Source: Pseudorhodobacter wandonensis (lineage in GTDB: Bacteria > Pseudomonadota > Alphaproteobacteria > Rhodobacterales > Rhodobacteraceae). Taken from it: a stretch of DNA of 64,000 nt. The stretch covers positions 1 to 64,000 of the forward strand of contig NZ_LGHT01000024.1 of NCBI RefSeq assembly GCF_001202035.1, written 5' to 3'. The notes beneath the pieces were generated by a model that was not told the origin of the DNA, made no database searches, and worked only from the letters and a program-made list of their open reading frames with translations. A program made the position numbers and the translations under genes. Position 1 is the first letter of the stretch. Each line of letters opens with the position of its first letter. This document shows positions 7,790-15,695 of this stretch, piece by piece.

Positions 7790-8530
7790 ATGACCCAAAC
7801 CTACATTCTTTCCTCCGATGGCGAACTGCCCCTGCGCATTGCCTCATCCCTGCGCGATGCCATTGTTGAAGGCCGCCTTTTGGTCGATCAACGCCTGCCG
7901 TCCGAACAGGAACTGGCTGAACAATTCGGTGTTTCGCGGCCCACGGTACGTGAGGCCCTGAAACGGCTGGCCGCGCAAAACCTGATCCGCACACAGCGCG
8001 GGGCAACGGGAGGTGCCTTTGTGAATCGCCTCTCGTTTGAGGAGGCCTACAGCCAACAGATCACAACCTCGACGCTGCTGCTGTCGATGAACGAAATTGA
8101 TTTTGAAACGGCTTGCGAGGCGCGATATGCGCTCGAGCGCGCCTGCGTGCCGCTTGCAGCCCAACGCCGCAGCGCCGACCATCTGGCCACCATGCGCGCC
8201 GAAATTCACCGTCAATCGCAGCCCGGACTTAGCGATGAAAGCTTTTGCGCATCCGATGTAGCCTTTCATCGCGCCCTGGTTGATGGCGCGTGCAATCCTG
8301 TGCTGTCCTACCAGTTGGCTGGCGCGGTCGAGGCGATGCAGCCTTTGATGAACATGATCACCTTTTCGGCCCGTTCGCGCGAAAAGATTATTGCCTTTCA
8401 CGCAGCGATTGCCGACGCAATCGAACAACGCAACAGCGGTACCGCAGAGGAAACGCTTGGGGCACTGGCAAGCTATACCATTGACCTTGCAGCGAATGTC
8501 CGCGCGCGCCGCAAAGACAAAAAGGCCTGA
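7790..8530 (+). CDS. GntR-family (FCD/FadR subfamily) transcriptional regulator
   Basis: A 246-residue ligand-responsive repressor. Residues about 14-75 are the winged helix-turn-helix (LPSEQELAEQFGVSRPTVREALKRL, then TQRGATGGAFV), and about 90-230 an all-helical FCD effector domain with the metal-binding pattern residues in DVAFHRALV and a later HAAIADAI. It is transcribed divergently from the DUF2182-DUF1326-dmdA-acuI operon, with a matching palindrome between. The simplest inference is that it senses a DMSP-derived or acrylate-derived metabolite and represses that operon and itself. The effector is not deducible from sequence. Confidence 0.88.
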   Translation: MTQTYILSSDGELPLRIASSLRDAIVEGRLLVDQRLPSEQELAEQFGVSRPTVREALKRLAAQNLIRTQRGATGGAFVNRLSFEEAYSQQITTSTLLLSMNEIDFETACEARYALERACVPLAAQRRSADHLATMRAEIHRQSQPGLSDESFCASDVAFHRALVDGACNPVLSYQLAGAVEAMQPLMNMITFSARSREKIIAFHAAIADAIEQRNSGTAEETLGALASYTIDLAANVRARRKDKKA

Positions 8531-8552
8531 CTGCAGGGCGCGAAAGCGTTGC

Positions 8553-9149
8553 CTAGCCGCCCAATATAACCAGAACATAGTTCTGGGTTTCTTCAAATGG
8601 CGGGATGCCCGAGTGTTTTTCAACCGCACCCGGCCCCGCATTATAGGCCGCAAGCGCCAGACGCCAGCTGCCAAAACGATCATACATCATGCGCAAATAC
8701 CGCGCGCCGCCGTCGAGGTTTTCATTGGGGTCATGAATATTCACCCCCAGCTTTTCCGCTGTTCCCGGCATCAGCTGCGCAAGCCCCTTGGCACCGGCAT
8801 GTGATTCTGCCGAAGGGTCCCAACCCGACTCTTGTTCGACCAGACGCAAGAACAGGTCTTCCGGCACTGCATGTTTGCGCGCCGCCGCTTTGGCAACATT
8901 CAGATATTGCCCTTTGTACTTGCCGCTAAACCGCGGAATTGCCCCGTCTTTGGCCACAGCAACCGGGTTGGGCTGCAGCCGGACCGAGGCCGAGTATTGC
9001 TTGGCAAGTCGATTGTCCAGCAGGCGCGTCTGCGATTTGAACACCGCTTTGCGCGATCCATTGCCGCCAGAAAAAACCAGTCCTTCTGCTATGGCCGGGC
9101 CCGCAGATACTGCGCCCACCATCCCGATCAAAAAAATTGTCCGAAGCAT
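8553..9149 (-). CDS. Periplasmic lytic transglycosylase (SLT family)
   Basis: Cleaves peptidoglycan glycan strands to 1,6-anhydro ends. ATG 9149 starts a signal peptide (MLRTIFLIGMVGAVSAGPAIA). The SLT domain fills about 85-190, with the catalytic Glu in VEQESGWD (Glu107), GLAQLMP at 122-128 and AYNAGPGAV at 168-176. At 198 residues it is a minimal single-domain enzyme. The upstream open frame before 9149 has no signal-like sequence and is discounted. Its 3' end converges on the GntR gene; upstream is the divergent ssb. Which morphogenetic process it serves is not visible. Confidence 0.85.
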   Translation of the reverse strand: MLRTIFLIGMVGAVSAGPAIAEGLVFSGGNGSRKAVFKSQTRLLDNRLAKQYSASVRLQPNPVAVAKDGAIPRFSGKYKGQYLNVAKAAARKHAVPEDLFLRLVEQESGWDPSAESHAGAKGLAQLMPGTAEKLGVNIHDPNENLDGGARYLRMMYDRFGSWRLALAAYNAGPGAVEKHSGIPPFEETQNYVLVILGG

Positions 9150-9409
9150 CCGCTCGTCCCGATTTAACCCAGCAATTGCCGGACTATACGGAATTGCCGC
9201 ATAAATACCAGCCCTTCGACAGGTGCAAACGCCCGATTGGCCAGTCGGAATGCCTGCTTTCGCGCTGTTTTCCCCTGGCACATGGTGGCCATCGTGTTGC
9301 GGCGCGGGGGCAGCGGCGGTATAGGGATTGTTAACCGGTTTCAGCAAAGCTGCCGAAACAGGCCAGAGAATCAGGCATCAAAAGCGATGCAACAACCATG
9401 GGGGGCCGG

Positions 9410-9922
9410 ATGGCTGGATCGGTAAACAAAGTTATCATCGTCGGAAACCTGGGCCGCGACCCCGAAGTTCGGACATTTGGCAACGGCGGCAAAGTCGTCA
9501 ACCTGAACATCGCCACCTCGGAATCATGGCGCGACAAAGCCAGTGGCGAACGCAAAGAGCGCACTGAATGGCACCGCGTCTCTATTCTGAACGAGGCCTT
9601 GGGCAAGATCGCCGAGCAATACCTGCGCAAAGGGTCAACCGTTTATATCGAAGGCCAGCTGGAAACGCGCAAATGGCAAGATCAATCCGGCGCCGAGAAA
9701 TATACGACCGAGATCGTTTTGCGCCCCTTCCGCGGCGAATTGACGCTGCTAGGTGGGCGAAATGAGGGCGGTTCGGGCGGCGGCTATGAAGACCGTGGCG
9801 GCTATGATGGCGGAGCATCTGGCGGCTCTGGCAGCTCAGGCGGTTATGGCCGCAGCGGTGGCGGCGCCTCTTCGGGTGGCGGCGGCGGCCGGTCAGATAT
9901 GGATGACGAAATCCCGTTCTGA
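9410..9922 (+). CDS. ssb: Single-stranded DNA-binding protein
   Basis: SSB coats single-stranded DNA in replication, recombination and repair. The N-terminal OB fold is clear ([19 protein letters not shown], then [11 protein letters not shown] and [19 protein letters not shown]), followed by a glycine-rich linker of about 50 residues and the acidic tip DDEIPF that recruits partner proteins. The length of 170 residues is normal. ATG 9410 gives the standard family N-terminus; an in-frame ATG 12 bases earlier is less likely. No GTTC-N7-GTTC SOS box was found in the 260 bases upstream, so SOS control is not supported here. Confidence 0.96.
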   Translation: MAGSVNKVIIVGNLGRDPEVRTFGNGGKVVNLNIATSESWRDKASGERKERTEWHRVSILNEALGKIAEQYLRKGSTVYIEGQLETRKWQDQSGAEKYTTEIVLRPFRGELTLLGGRNEGGSGGGYEDRGGYDGGASGGSGSSGGYGRSGGGASSGGGGGRSDMDDEIPF

Positions 9923-9947
9923 AGGCTATAAAAGACACGCCTTTTCG

Positions 9948-9977
9948 TGCCCCTGCCTAAACGGCTGGGGCATTTTC
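9948..9977 (+). terminator. Terminator after ssb
   Basis: TGCCCCTGCC and GGCTGGGGCA form a 10-bp stem with one mismatch and a five-base loop, followed by TTTTC. It lies 26 bases after the ssb stop. Confidence 0.6.
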
Positions 9978-10027
9978 ATTTTCCGCAACCTCTGGACCTT
10001 TGCCCCATAATTCCCTATATATTCAGT

Positions 10028-10039
10028 CAGAATAATCTG
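10028..10039. promoter_or_regulatory. Short palindrome ahead of sufT
   Basis: CAGAATAATCTG is an inverted repeat (CAGA-N4-TCTG) in an AT-rich stretch only eight bases upstream of the sufT start. It could be an iron or cluster-responsive operator by position, but it does not match a consensus that I can name with certainty. Confidence 0.3.
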
Positions 10040-10046
10040 TGAGGCC

Positions 10047-10412
10047 ATGATGAACCAGCAGCAGGACCAGATCGAAGGCACCCCTTTGATAAAGCCATCC
10101 ACCACCGAACACCCGCTTTATGAGCAGGTCGTCGAAGCATGCCGCACGGTCTTCGACCCCGAAATCCCGGTCAATATTCATGACCTTGGCCTGATTTACA
10201 CCATTGAAATTTCTGATGAAAATGATGTCGAGATTTTGATGTCCCTGACAGCGCCCGGCTGCCCCGTCGCAGGCGAGATGCCCGGCTGGGTTGCAGATGC
10301 GATTGAGCCCTTGGCCGGTGTGAAATCAGTCAATGTCGGCATGACGTTTGAGCCACCTTGGGGCATGGAAATGATGTCAGACGAAGCGCGCCTCGAACTC
10401 GGCTTCATGTAA
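10047..10412 (+). CDS. sufT: SufT/MIP18-type iron-sulfur assembly factor (DUF59)
   Basis: Small cytosolic factor for maturation of Fe-S proteins. The 121-residue product has a 20-residue N-terminal extension, then the DUF59 core: VFDPEIPVNIHDLGLIY at about 35-51 and SLTAPGCPVAGEMP with the conserved Cys72. SufT proteins carry the extension and the TAPGC motif. Two ATGs are adjacent (10047, 10050). It precedes an A-type carrier gene by 121 bases, supporting a role in Fe-S biogenesis, although the main suf operon is not in the window. Confidence 0.82.
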   Translation: MMNQQQDQIEGTPLIKPSTTEHPLYEQVVEACRTVFDPEIPVNIHDLGLIYTIEISDENDVEILMSLTAPGCPVAGEMPGWVADAIEPLAGVKSVNVGMTFEPPWGMEMMSDEARLELGFM

Positions 10413-10428
10413 GCTGGCCTTGGGGTCC

Positions 10429-10478
10429 ACGTGCCCGAGGCCCACTTGCCCGTCTCCTACTTGCCCGACTCCTACTTG
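10429..10478 (+). repeat. Three degenerate 15-bp tandem units between sufT and sufA
   Basis: Units at 10429-10443, 10444-10458 and 10459-10473 share the pattern ACTTGCCCGNCTCCT (the first is the most divergent), followed by a partial ACTTG. This looks like a small slippage array in an intergenic region, with no evident coding or regulatory role. Confidence 0.6.
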
Positions 10479-10533
10479 ATGGTTGCAGCCTGAAATCCTA
10501 TATTGAAAATAGAGACATAAAGGACGCCCAAAA

Positions 10534-10884
10534 ATGTTCGGTATACCCGGAAAAGCCGCCGTTACGCTAACCCCTGCCGCCGCCAAGCAAATTGCGCGGT
10601 TGATGGAAAAGCAGTCTTCAACCGGCCTGCGGATCGGCGTGAAAAAGGGCGGATGCGCGGGCATGGAATATACCATGGACTATGTGTCCGAAGTAAATCC
10701 GATGGACGAAACCGTAGAGCAAGACGGCGCGCGGGTGATGATTGCCCCGATGGCTCAGATGTTTCTGATCGGTACCGAGATTGATTATGAGACCACATTG
10801 CTGGAGGCCGGATTCAAATTTCGCAACCCCAATGTTGCCGAAGCATGCGGTTGCGGCGAGTCGATAAAATTCAAAGACGCGTGA
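10534..10884 (+). CDS. sufA: A-type Fe-S cluster carrier (SufA/IscA/ErpA family)
   Basis: Carries Fe-S clusters or iron to target apoproteins. The 116-residue protein has the HesB/IscA fold, with the three invariant cysteines at Cys41 (KKGGCAGMEY) and Cys105 and Cys107 (EACGCGESI). RBS AAAGGA sits about nine bases ahead of ATG 10534. The IscA, SufA and ErpA branches cannot be separated reliably by eye; sufA is chosen because of the neighbouring sufT and because Rhodobacterales generally use the SUF system. Confidence 0.85.
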   Translation: MFGIPGKAAVTLTPAAAKQIARLMEKQSSTGLRIGVKKGGCAGMEYTMDYVSEVNPMDETVEQDGARVMIAPMAQMFLIGTEIDYETTLLEAGFKFRNPNVAEACGCGESIKFKDA

Positions 10885-10921
10885 CGCGACCCTGAAATTG
10901 GATTTTCAGATGAAAATCCAG

Positions 10922-10953
10922 CCTCCGGCGGAGGTATTTGAACCAAGATGAAA
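10922..10953 (-). repeat. Dispersed intergenic repeat, copy 1
   Basis: On the minus strand it reads TTTCATCTTGG...AAATACCTCC and ends in the palindrome CCTCCGGCGGAGG. Same family as the copies near 12954, 27462, 30863, 33389, 38951, 43625, 46132, 48695 and 54631. Confidence 0.65.
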
Positions 10954-11025
10954 TGCTTGGTTTTGCCCATTTGCAAAGCGAAAAAAATCCCTTAGCTCTT
11001 ATGCCAGCATTTTGGAGGGATAAGC

Positions 11026-11775
11026 ATGCGTAAACTGGCCGCCGGTAATTGGAAAATGAATGGAATGTCTGTGGATCTGGCAGAGATTGCCAAGTTAATC
11101 GATGCCCATCCCGCGCCAGACTGCGACATGCTGATCTGCCCTCCGACGACCTTGCTGTCACGTATGGCCGAGCGTGCAGCAGGCTCGGCGCTGCAAATCG
11201 GCGGGCAAGATTGCCATGCGGCTGGCAATGGTGCGCATACCGGCGACATATCGCCTGCCATGCTGAAAGACGCGGGCGCCTCGCATGTTATTTTGGGCCA
11301 CTCCGAACGCCGCGCTGATCACGGCGAAACCGATGCTTCGGTTCAGGCCAAGGCAGCTGCCGCGCAAGCCATTGGTTTGGTTGCTATCGTGTGCGTTGGC
11401 GAAACCGAGGCCCAGCGCGATGCAGGCACAACCTTGGCTGTGATCGGCAGCCAGCTTGCAGGTTCTTTGCCAGCAACCCTTGCCACCGTCCCCGACGCTT
11501 TGGTTGTGGCGTATGAGCCGGTCTGGGCCATCGGCACCGGAAGGACGCCAACGCTGGATGAAATCGCCGAGGTTCACAGCTTTATCCGCGACACTCTGGT
11601 CAAACGCTATGGCGCGGCCGCGCAGGAAATGCGGTTGCTCTACGGCGGTTCGGTCAAGGCCTCTAACGCGGCTGCGATTTTTGCCTTGCCGCATGTGAAC
11701 GGCGCGCTTGTCGGCGGCGCCAGCCTGAAATGCGCCGATTTTGCGCCAATCGTCACAGCCTTGGCCGCATCCTGA
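11026..11775 (+). CDS. tpiA: Triosephosphate isomerase
   Basis: Interconverts dihydroxyacetone phosphate and glyceraldehyde 3-phosphate. The 249-residue TIM barrel shows all the catalytic features: Lys10 in AGNWKMN, His92 in ILGHSERR, Glu164 in AYEPVWAIGTG and the phosphate loop LLYGGSVKASN. The start has GGAGGGA seven bases upstream. Its stop codon overlaps the start of the downstream P450 gene (TGATG), so the two are probably co-transcribed and translationally coupled, an unusual partnership. Confidence 0.97.
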   Translation: MRKLAAGNWKMNGMSVDLAEIAKLIDAHPAPDCDMLICPPTTLLSRMAERAAGSALQIGGQDCHAAGNGAHTGDISPAMLKDAGASHVILGHSERRADHGETDASVQAKAAAAQAIGLVAIVCVGETEAQRDAGTTLAVIGSQLAGSLPATLATVPDALVVAYEPVWAIGTGRTPTLDEIAEVHSFIRDTLVKRYGAAAQEMRLLYGGSVKASNAAAIFALPHVNGALVGGASLKCADFAPIVTALAAS

Positions 11776-12950
11776 TGCAAAGCCTGTCGCAATCGCCCAA
11801 TGACCCCGCATTCGTTCAAAACCCTTATGCGTTTTACAATCGGGCGCGTGCGGCAGGCCCGTTTTTTCACTGGCAAGACTATGGCAAAACCTGCGCCACC
11901 GCTTATGCCGCAGTAAACGCCATCCTGCGTGATCGACGTTTTGGCCGTGAAATTCCCGCCGACCAGCGCCCAGAAATCGCGCCGCACACAGCGCCCTTTT
12001 ATGCCGTCGAGGCGCATTCCATGCTGGAATTAGAGCCCCCGCGCCACACCCGCCTGCGCGGATTGGTTATGCGGGCGTTTACCTCGCGCCGCATCAATGC
12101 GCTCGCACCCGAAATTGCGCAATTGTCGCATGACCTGATTGACGCCTTCCCGAACGAGCCCTTTGACCTGCTGCAAAACTTTGGCCAACGCCTGCCCGTC
12201 ACCATCATCGCCCGCCTTTTGGGCGTGCCTGAGGAAATGGGGGCTGACCTGCTGCGCTGGTCAAACGCCATGGTAAAAATGTACATTCCCGGCCGCAGCC
12301 GCGCGATCGAGGATGCCGCCGCACAGGCCAGTCAGGATTTCTGCGATTTCTTGCGCGCCTATGTCGAAACCCGCCGTGCCCATCCGGCAGATGATCTGAT
12401 CACCCACCTGATCGCGGCTGAAGAGGCCGGGGAAAAGCTGTCAACGGATGAGCTGATAACCACCTGCATCCTGCTCTTGAACGCGGGGCATGAGGCGACG
12501 GTTCATGCAATCGGCAATGGCATGAAAACCCTGCTAGAAACCCAAACCCCGATCAACGCCGCCCCGATTGACGCGATAGTCGAAGAAATCATCCGCTTCG
12601 ACCCGCCGCTCCATATGTTTACCCGCTACGCCTATCAGGACGTAGAGGTCATGGGCCATATTATCCCCAAAGGGTCCGAGGTTGCTCTGCTTCTGGCCGC
12701 AGCCAACCATGACCCCTCGGCCTTTGACGCCCCCCAGCAGTTCAACCCCGCCCGCCCCACCAAGGCCAACCTAAGTTTTGGGGCAGGCCTGCATTTTTGC
12801 ATCGGCGCCCCATTGGCACGGCTGGAATTACAGGTCGCCCTGCCCATCCTGTTCGAACGTCTGCCAAAACTACGCCTCGCCGCTCCGCCTCAATACGCCG
12901 ACCTTTACCATTTCCACGGCCTCACACGTCTGATGGTCAGCCCCACCTAA
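11775..12950 (+). CDS. Cytochrome P450
   Basis: A 391-residue soluble bacterial monooxygenase of the CYP class I type. Seen are the I-helix segment LLNAGHEATVH (237-246), the ExxR pair in EEIIRFDPP, and the haem loop FGAGLHFCIG with the Cys342 thiolate. Such enzymes take electrons from a ferredoxin and ferredoxin reductase. None is adjacent, although fpr lies 4 kb downstream. The I-helix acid/Thr pair is present as HEAT. The ATG overlaps the tpiA stop. The substrate cannot be told; related alphaproteobacterial P450s act on hydrophobic or aromatic compounds. Confidence 0.93.
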   Translation: MQSLSQSPNDPAFVQNPYAFYNRARAAGPFFHWQDYGKTCATAYAAVNAILRDRRFGREIPADQRPEIAPHTAPFYAVEAHSMLELEPPRHTRLRGLVMRAFTSRRINALAPEIAQLSHDLIDAFPNEPFDLLQNFGQRLPVTIIARLLGVPEEMGADLLRWSNAMVKMYIPGRSRAIEDAAAQASQDFCDFLRAYVETRRAHPADDLITHLIAAEEAGEKLSTDELITTCILLLNAGHEATVHAIGNGMKTLLETQTPINAAPIDAIVEEIIRFDPPLHMFTRYAYQDVEVMGHIIPKGSEVALLLAAANHDPSAFDAPQQFNPARPTKANLSFGAGLHFCIGAPLARLELQVALPILFERLPKLRLAAPPQYADLYHFHGLTRLMVSPT

Positions 12951-12953
12951 GCC

Positions 12954-13010
12954 TTTCATCTTGGCCCAAATACCTTCCGGGGGTCTGGGGGCAGAATGCC
13001 CCCAGCCGGG
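12954..13010 (+). repeat. Dispersed intergenic repeat, copy 2, with hairpin
   Basis: TTTCATCTTGGCCCAAATACC is followed by a G-rich block and a perfect 9-bp stem (CTGGGGGCA and TGCCCCCAG, loop GAA). It starts four bases after the P450 stop and before the convergent Lrp gene. The hairpin lacks a T tract. Confidence 0.7.
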
Positions 13011-13025
13011 TCACCAATACCTCCG

Positions 13026-13487
13026 TCAAACCGGCAAAACCGTCGTCGATTTAATCTCTTCCATCGACAGCAATGCCGTCACGTTGAAAATCCGCACCTC
13101 GGAAATCAACGCCTGATAAAACGTGTCATAGGCCCGTGCATTCTTGACCCGCACTTTCAAAATATAGTCGATATCCCCCGCCAACCGATGCGCCTCCAGC
13201 ACTTCCGGCCGTTCGTTCAAGGTGCGCAGAAATTTGGCCTGCCAATCCGCTTCATGCTCGGACGTGCGGATCAATACAAAGAAACACGCCTCCAACCCCA
13301 AAGCCTCGGCATCGAGCAAAACCGTCTGCCGCGTGATCACGCCGTCTTCCTTCATCCGCTTGATGCGATTCCACACTGGCGTCTTGGAAGACCCTGTTTT
13401 GCGTGCGATTTCATCCAAACTCTGCGCTGCATCCGCTTGCAGCTCTGCAAGGATTTTCCGGTCTATCTCATCCAATCGGGCCGCCAT
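13026..13487 (-). CDS. Lrp/AsnC-family transcriptional regulator
   Basis: A 153-residue feast/famine regulator: N-terminal HTH (LDEIDRKILAELQADAAQ, then IARKTGSSKTPVWNRIKRM) and a C-terminal RAM ligand domain (VLEAHRLAGDIDYILKVRVKN). ATG 13487 follows AGAGGAAAG; an ATG at 13517 lies inside a palindromic site and is less likely. It is divergent from the sulfate-assimilation cluster, with GAACA/TGTTC sites in between. In this order an Lrp-type gene next to cys genes probably replaces CysB as the pathway regulator, responding to an amino acid or sulfur metabolite; that is inference. Confidence 0.9.
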   Translation of the reverse strand: MAARLDEIDRKILAELQADAAQSLDEIARKTGSSKTPVWNRIKRMKEDGVITRQTVLLDAEALGLEACFFVLIRTSEHEADWQAKFLRTLNERPEVLEAHRLAGDIDYILKVRVKNARAYDTFYQALISEVRIFNVTALLSMEEIKSTTVLPV

Positions 13488-13508
13488 TCCACTTTCCTCT
13501 GCTTTTTC

Positions 13509-13595
13509 GGAACACATGTTCCCATCGCCCCGATTATCAGAACATACTTCCTTATTGGCAAGGGTATATGGGCAATTATGGGGATAATGTTCTAT
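13509..13595. promoter_or_regulatory. Divergent control region with Lrp-like palindromes
   Basis: GGAACACATGTTCC (13509-13522) is a palindrome with 6-bp arms. Further in, AGAACATA near 13539 and AATGTTCT near 13585 are an inverted pair of the same half-site, about 45 bases apart and bracketing a possible promoter (TTGGCA at 13555, TATGGG at 13577). The layout fits an Lrp-family protein controlling itself and the cys genes. Confidence 0.55.
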
Positions 13596-13625
13596 ATTAC
13601 AGCCAAACCCGAGAAAGGATCAGCC

Positions 13626-13730
13626 ATGCTAGGCCACCCGCAAAACCACTCTTTGTGCCAAACGATGCGCCTTTCCGGCCAGCGTGCCGCCCGCTCGCCC
13701 CATTTCTCTTTGCAGGAGTTCACAGCATGA
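13626..13730 (+). CDS. 34-residue upstream ORF, possible leader peptide
   Basis: A short frame with a strong ribosome site (GAAAGGA, seven bases before ATG 13626). It encodes MLGHPQNHSLCQTM... and ends at a TGA that overlaps the ATG of the DUF2849 gene (ATGA at 13727-13730). It has one Cys and no recognisable domain. Being first behind the Lrp-type control region and coupled to the operon, it may be a translated leader that regulates the cys genes, or a small protein in its own right. There is no direct evidence of expression. Confidence 0.45.
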   Translation: MLGHPQNHSLCQTMRLSGQRAARSPHFSLQEFTA

Positions 13731-14032
13731 GCCGCGCCTTCACCCCCAAAGTCATCACAGCCAATGACCTGTTGGCCGGCGATGTAATCTACCTGACAGC
13801 TGATGACCAATGGTCGCGCCACCACGCCCAGGCCGAGCTGATCGAAGATGAGGCCCACAGCCAGCTTCGTCTGCTGGACGCACAGCGCAACAAATTCGCT
13901 GTAGGTGCCTATCTTGCCGATGCCAAGCGCGGCGCACAGGGCCCCGAACCGGTGCATTTCCGCGAAGCCTTCCGCACCCGTGGCCCTTCCAACTATGCCC
14001 ATGGCAAACAGACAGAGCGTAACCATGTATAA
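13727..14032 (+). CDS. DUF2849 protein of the sulfate-assimilation cluster
   Basis: A 101-residue soluble protein of unknown biochemical role. The DUF2849 features seen are the start MSRAFTPKVITANDLLAG and VIYLTADDQWSRHHAQAELI. Its genes are characteristically placed immediately before the sulfite reductase gene in alphaproteobacteria. Here it overlaps cysI by eight bases and the upstream small ORF by four. Co-expression argues for an accessory role in sulfite reduction, perhaps with sirohaem or electron transfer, but the sequence does not show which. Confidence 0.85.
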   Translation: MSRAFTPKVITANDLLAGDVIYLTADDQWSRHHAQAELIEDEAHSQLRLLDAQRNKFAVGAYLADAKRGAQGPEPVHFREAFRTRGPSNYAHGKQTERNHV

Positions 14033-15695
14033 TTACACCGATTTCGACGAAACCTTCGTCCGCGCCCGCACCGCCCAATTCGCCGCTCAGGTTGATCGCC
14101 GCATCTCTGGGGCGCTGACCGAGGACGAGTTTCGGCCCCTGCGCCTGATGAACGGCGTCTATCTGCAACTGCACGCCTATATGCTGCGCGTCGCCATTCC
14201 TTATGGCACGATCAACCCGCATCAAATGCGCCAGCTTGCGCATATCGCCGATACCTATGACAAAGGTTACGGCCATTTCACCACGCGCCAGAACATCCAG
14301 TTCAACTGGCCAAAGCTGACCGACATTCCGAAAATCCTGTCCGATCTGGCAGATGTCGGCATGCATGCCATTCAGACCAGCGGCAACACCATCCGCAACG
14401 TGACCGCCGACCATTTCGCCGGTGCTGCCGCGGATGAGATCGAAGACCCCCGCCCCGTGGCCGAGCTCTTGCGCCAATGGTCCACCGATCATCCTGAATT
14501 TCAGTTCCTGCCACGCAAGTTCAAAATCGCAATCACCGGCTCTTCCACCGACCGCGCCGTGACCCGCGCGCATGACATCGGTCTGCGCATGGTGCGCAAT
14601 GACGCGGGCGAACCGGGGTTTGAGGTAATCGTTGGCGGCGGCCTTGGCCGCACACCGATTGTCGGCACAATTGTCCGCGATTTCCTGCCCAAGGCTGACC
14701 TGCTGCCCTATGTCGAGGCGGTTCTGTCCGTCTATAACATGCTGGGCCGCCGCGATAACAAGTACAAAGCCCGCATCAAGATCACCCTGCATGAAACCGG
14801 CAAAGAAGAGCTGTCGCGCCTGATCGAAGAACGCTTTGACGAGTTGCGCCTGCAATTTGGCGGCAACGACCAGGCCTTGCTGGCCGAAATCACTGCCGCC
14901 TTCAGCACGCCGACCCTTCGGCAGGCTGACACCGGTGCCTATCACGCGTTCTACAAGGCTGACCCGGTTTTCCGGTCATGGGCCGATACCAACCTTTCGG
15001 CGCATAAGAATGCCGATTACCGCATCGTCACCATCAGCCTTAAAAAGCACGGTGAAACCCCCGGCGATGCCACGTCCGAGCAAATGCGCCTGATCGCCGA
15101 TCTGGCCGAACGTTACGGCCATTCCGAAATTCGGATCAGCCATGAACAAAACGTCATTCTGCCGCATGTCCATCTGTCCGACCTGCCGACGCTGCATGCC
15201 GCCCTGCGCGGCTCGGGGTTGGAAACCGCCAATGTCGGGCTGATCTCGGATATCATCGCCTGCCCCGGTATGGATTATTGCGCGCTGGCAACCGCACGCT
15301 CTATTCCTGTGGCGCAAGAAATTGCCAACCGCTTTGACGAATTGAAGCTAGAGCATGACATCGGCCCCCTGAAAATCAAAATCTCGGGCTGCATCAACGC
15401 TTGCGGGCATCACCATGTTGGCCATATCGGGATTTTGGGGTTGGACCGCGCAGGCGTCGAAAACTACCAGATCACGCTGGGCGGTGACGGCACGGAAACC
15501 GCTGTCATCGGCGAACGCGCAGGCCCCGGTTTTGCCTATGACGAAATCGTTCCCGCGATTGAGCGTATCGTTGCGGCCTATCTGGAACACCGCGTTGACG
15601 CCTCGGAAACCTTCCTGCAGGCATACCGCCGCCTTGGTCTTGCACCATTCAAAGCAGCGCTTTACCCCGATGAGGGCAAACGCAATGCCGCTTGA
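14025..15695 (+). CDS. cysI: Sulfite reductase (sirohaem, ferredoxin/NirA-type)
   Basis: Reduces sulfite to sulfide with six electrons for cysteine synthesis. The 556-residue protein has two repeated nitrite/sulfite reductase half-domains. The first has YGHFTTRQNIQFNWPKL; the second has the Fe4S4-sirohaem cysteines in CPGMDYCALATARS and GCINACGHHHVGHIG. No flavoprotein CysJ is adjacent, and the fpr gene downstream suggests a ferredoxin-type electron supply. The family also contains nitrite reductases; the neighbouring cysH and DUF934 make the sulfite assignment firm. ATG 14025 starts inside the end of DUF2849. Confidence 0.93.
   Translation: MYNYTDFDETFVRARTAQFAAQVDRRISGALTEDEFRPLRLMNGVYLQLHAYMLRVAIPYGTINPHQMRQLAHIADTYDKGYGHFTTRQNIQFNWPKLTDIPKILSDLADVGMHAIQTSGNTIRNVTADHFAGAAADEIEDPRPVAELLRQWSTDHPEFQFLPRKFKIAITGSSTDRAVTRAHDIGLRMVRNDAGEPGFEVIVGGGLGRTPIVGTIVRDFLPKADLLPYVEAVLSVYNMLGRRDNKYKARIKITLHETGKEELSRLIEERFDELRLQFGGNDQALLAEITAAFSTPTLRQADTGAYHAFYKADPVFRSWADTNLSAHKNADYRIVTISLKKHGETPGDATSEQMRLIADLAERYGHSEIRISHEQNVILPHVHLSDLPTLHAALRGSGLETANVGLISDIIACPGMDYCALATARSIPVAQEIANRFDELKLEHDIGPLKIKISGCINACGHHHVGHIGILGLDRAGVENYQITLGGDGTETAVIGERAGPGFAYDEIVPAIERIVAAYLEHRVDASETFLQAYRRLGLAPFKAALYPDEGKRNAA

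Noticed and set aside
13755-14945. 396-codon frame antisense to cysI
   Set aside because: Shadow of cysI with no recognisable domain.
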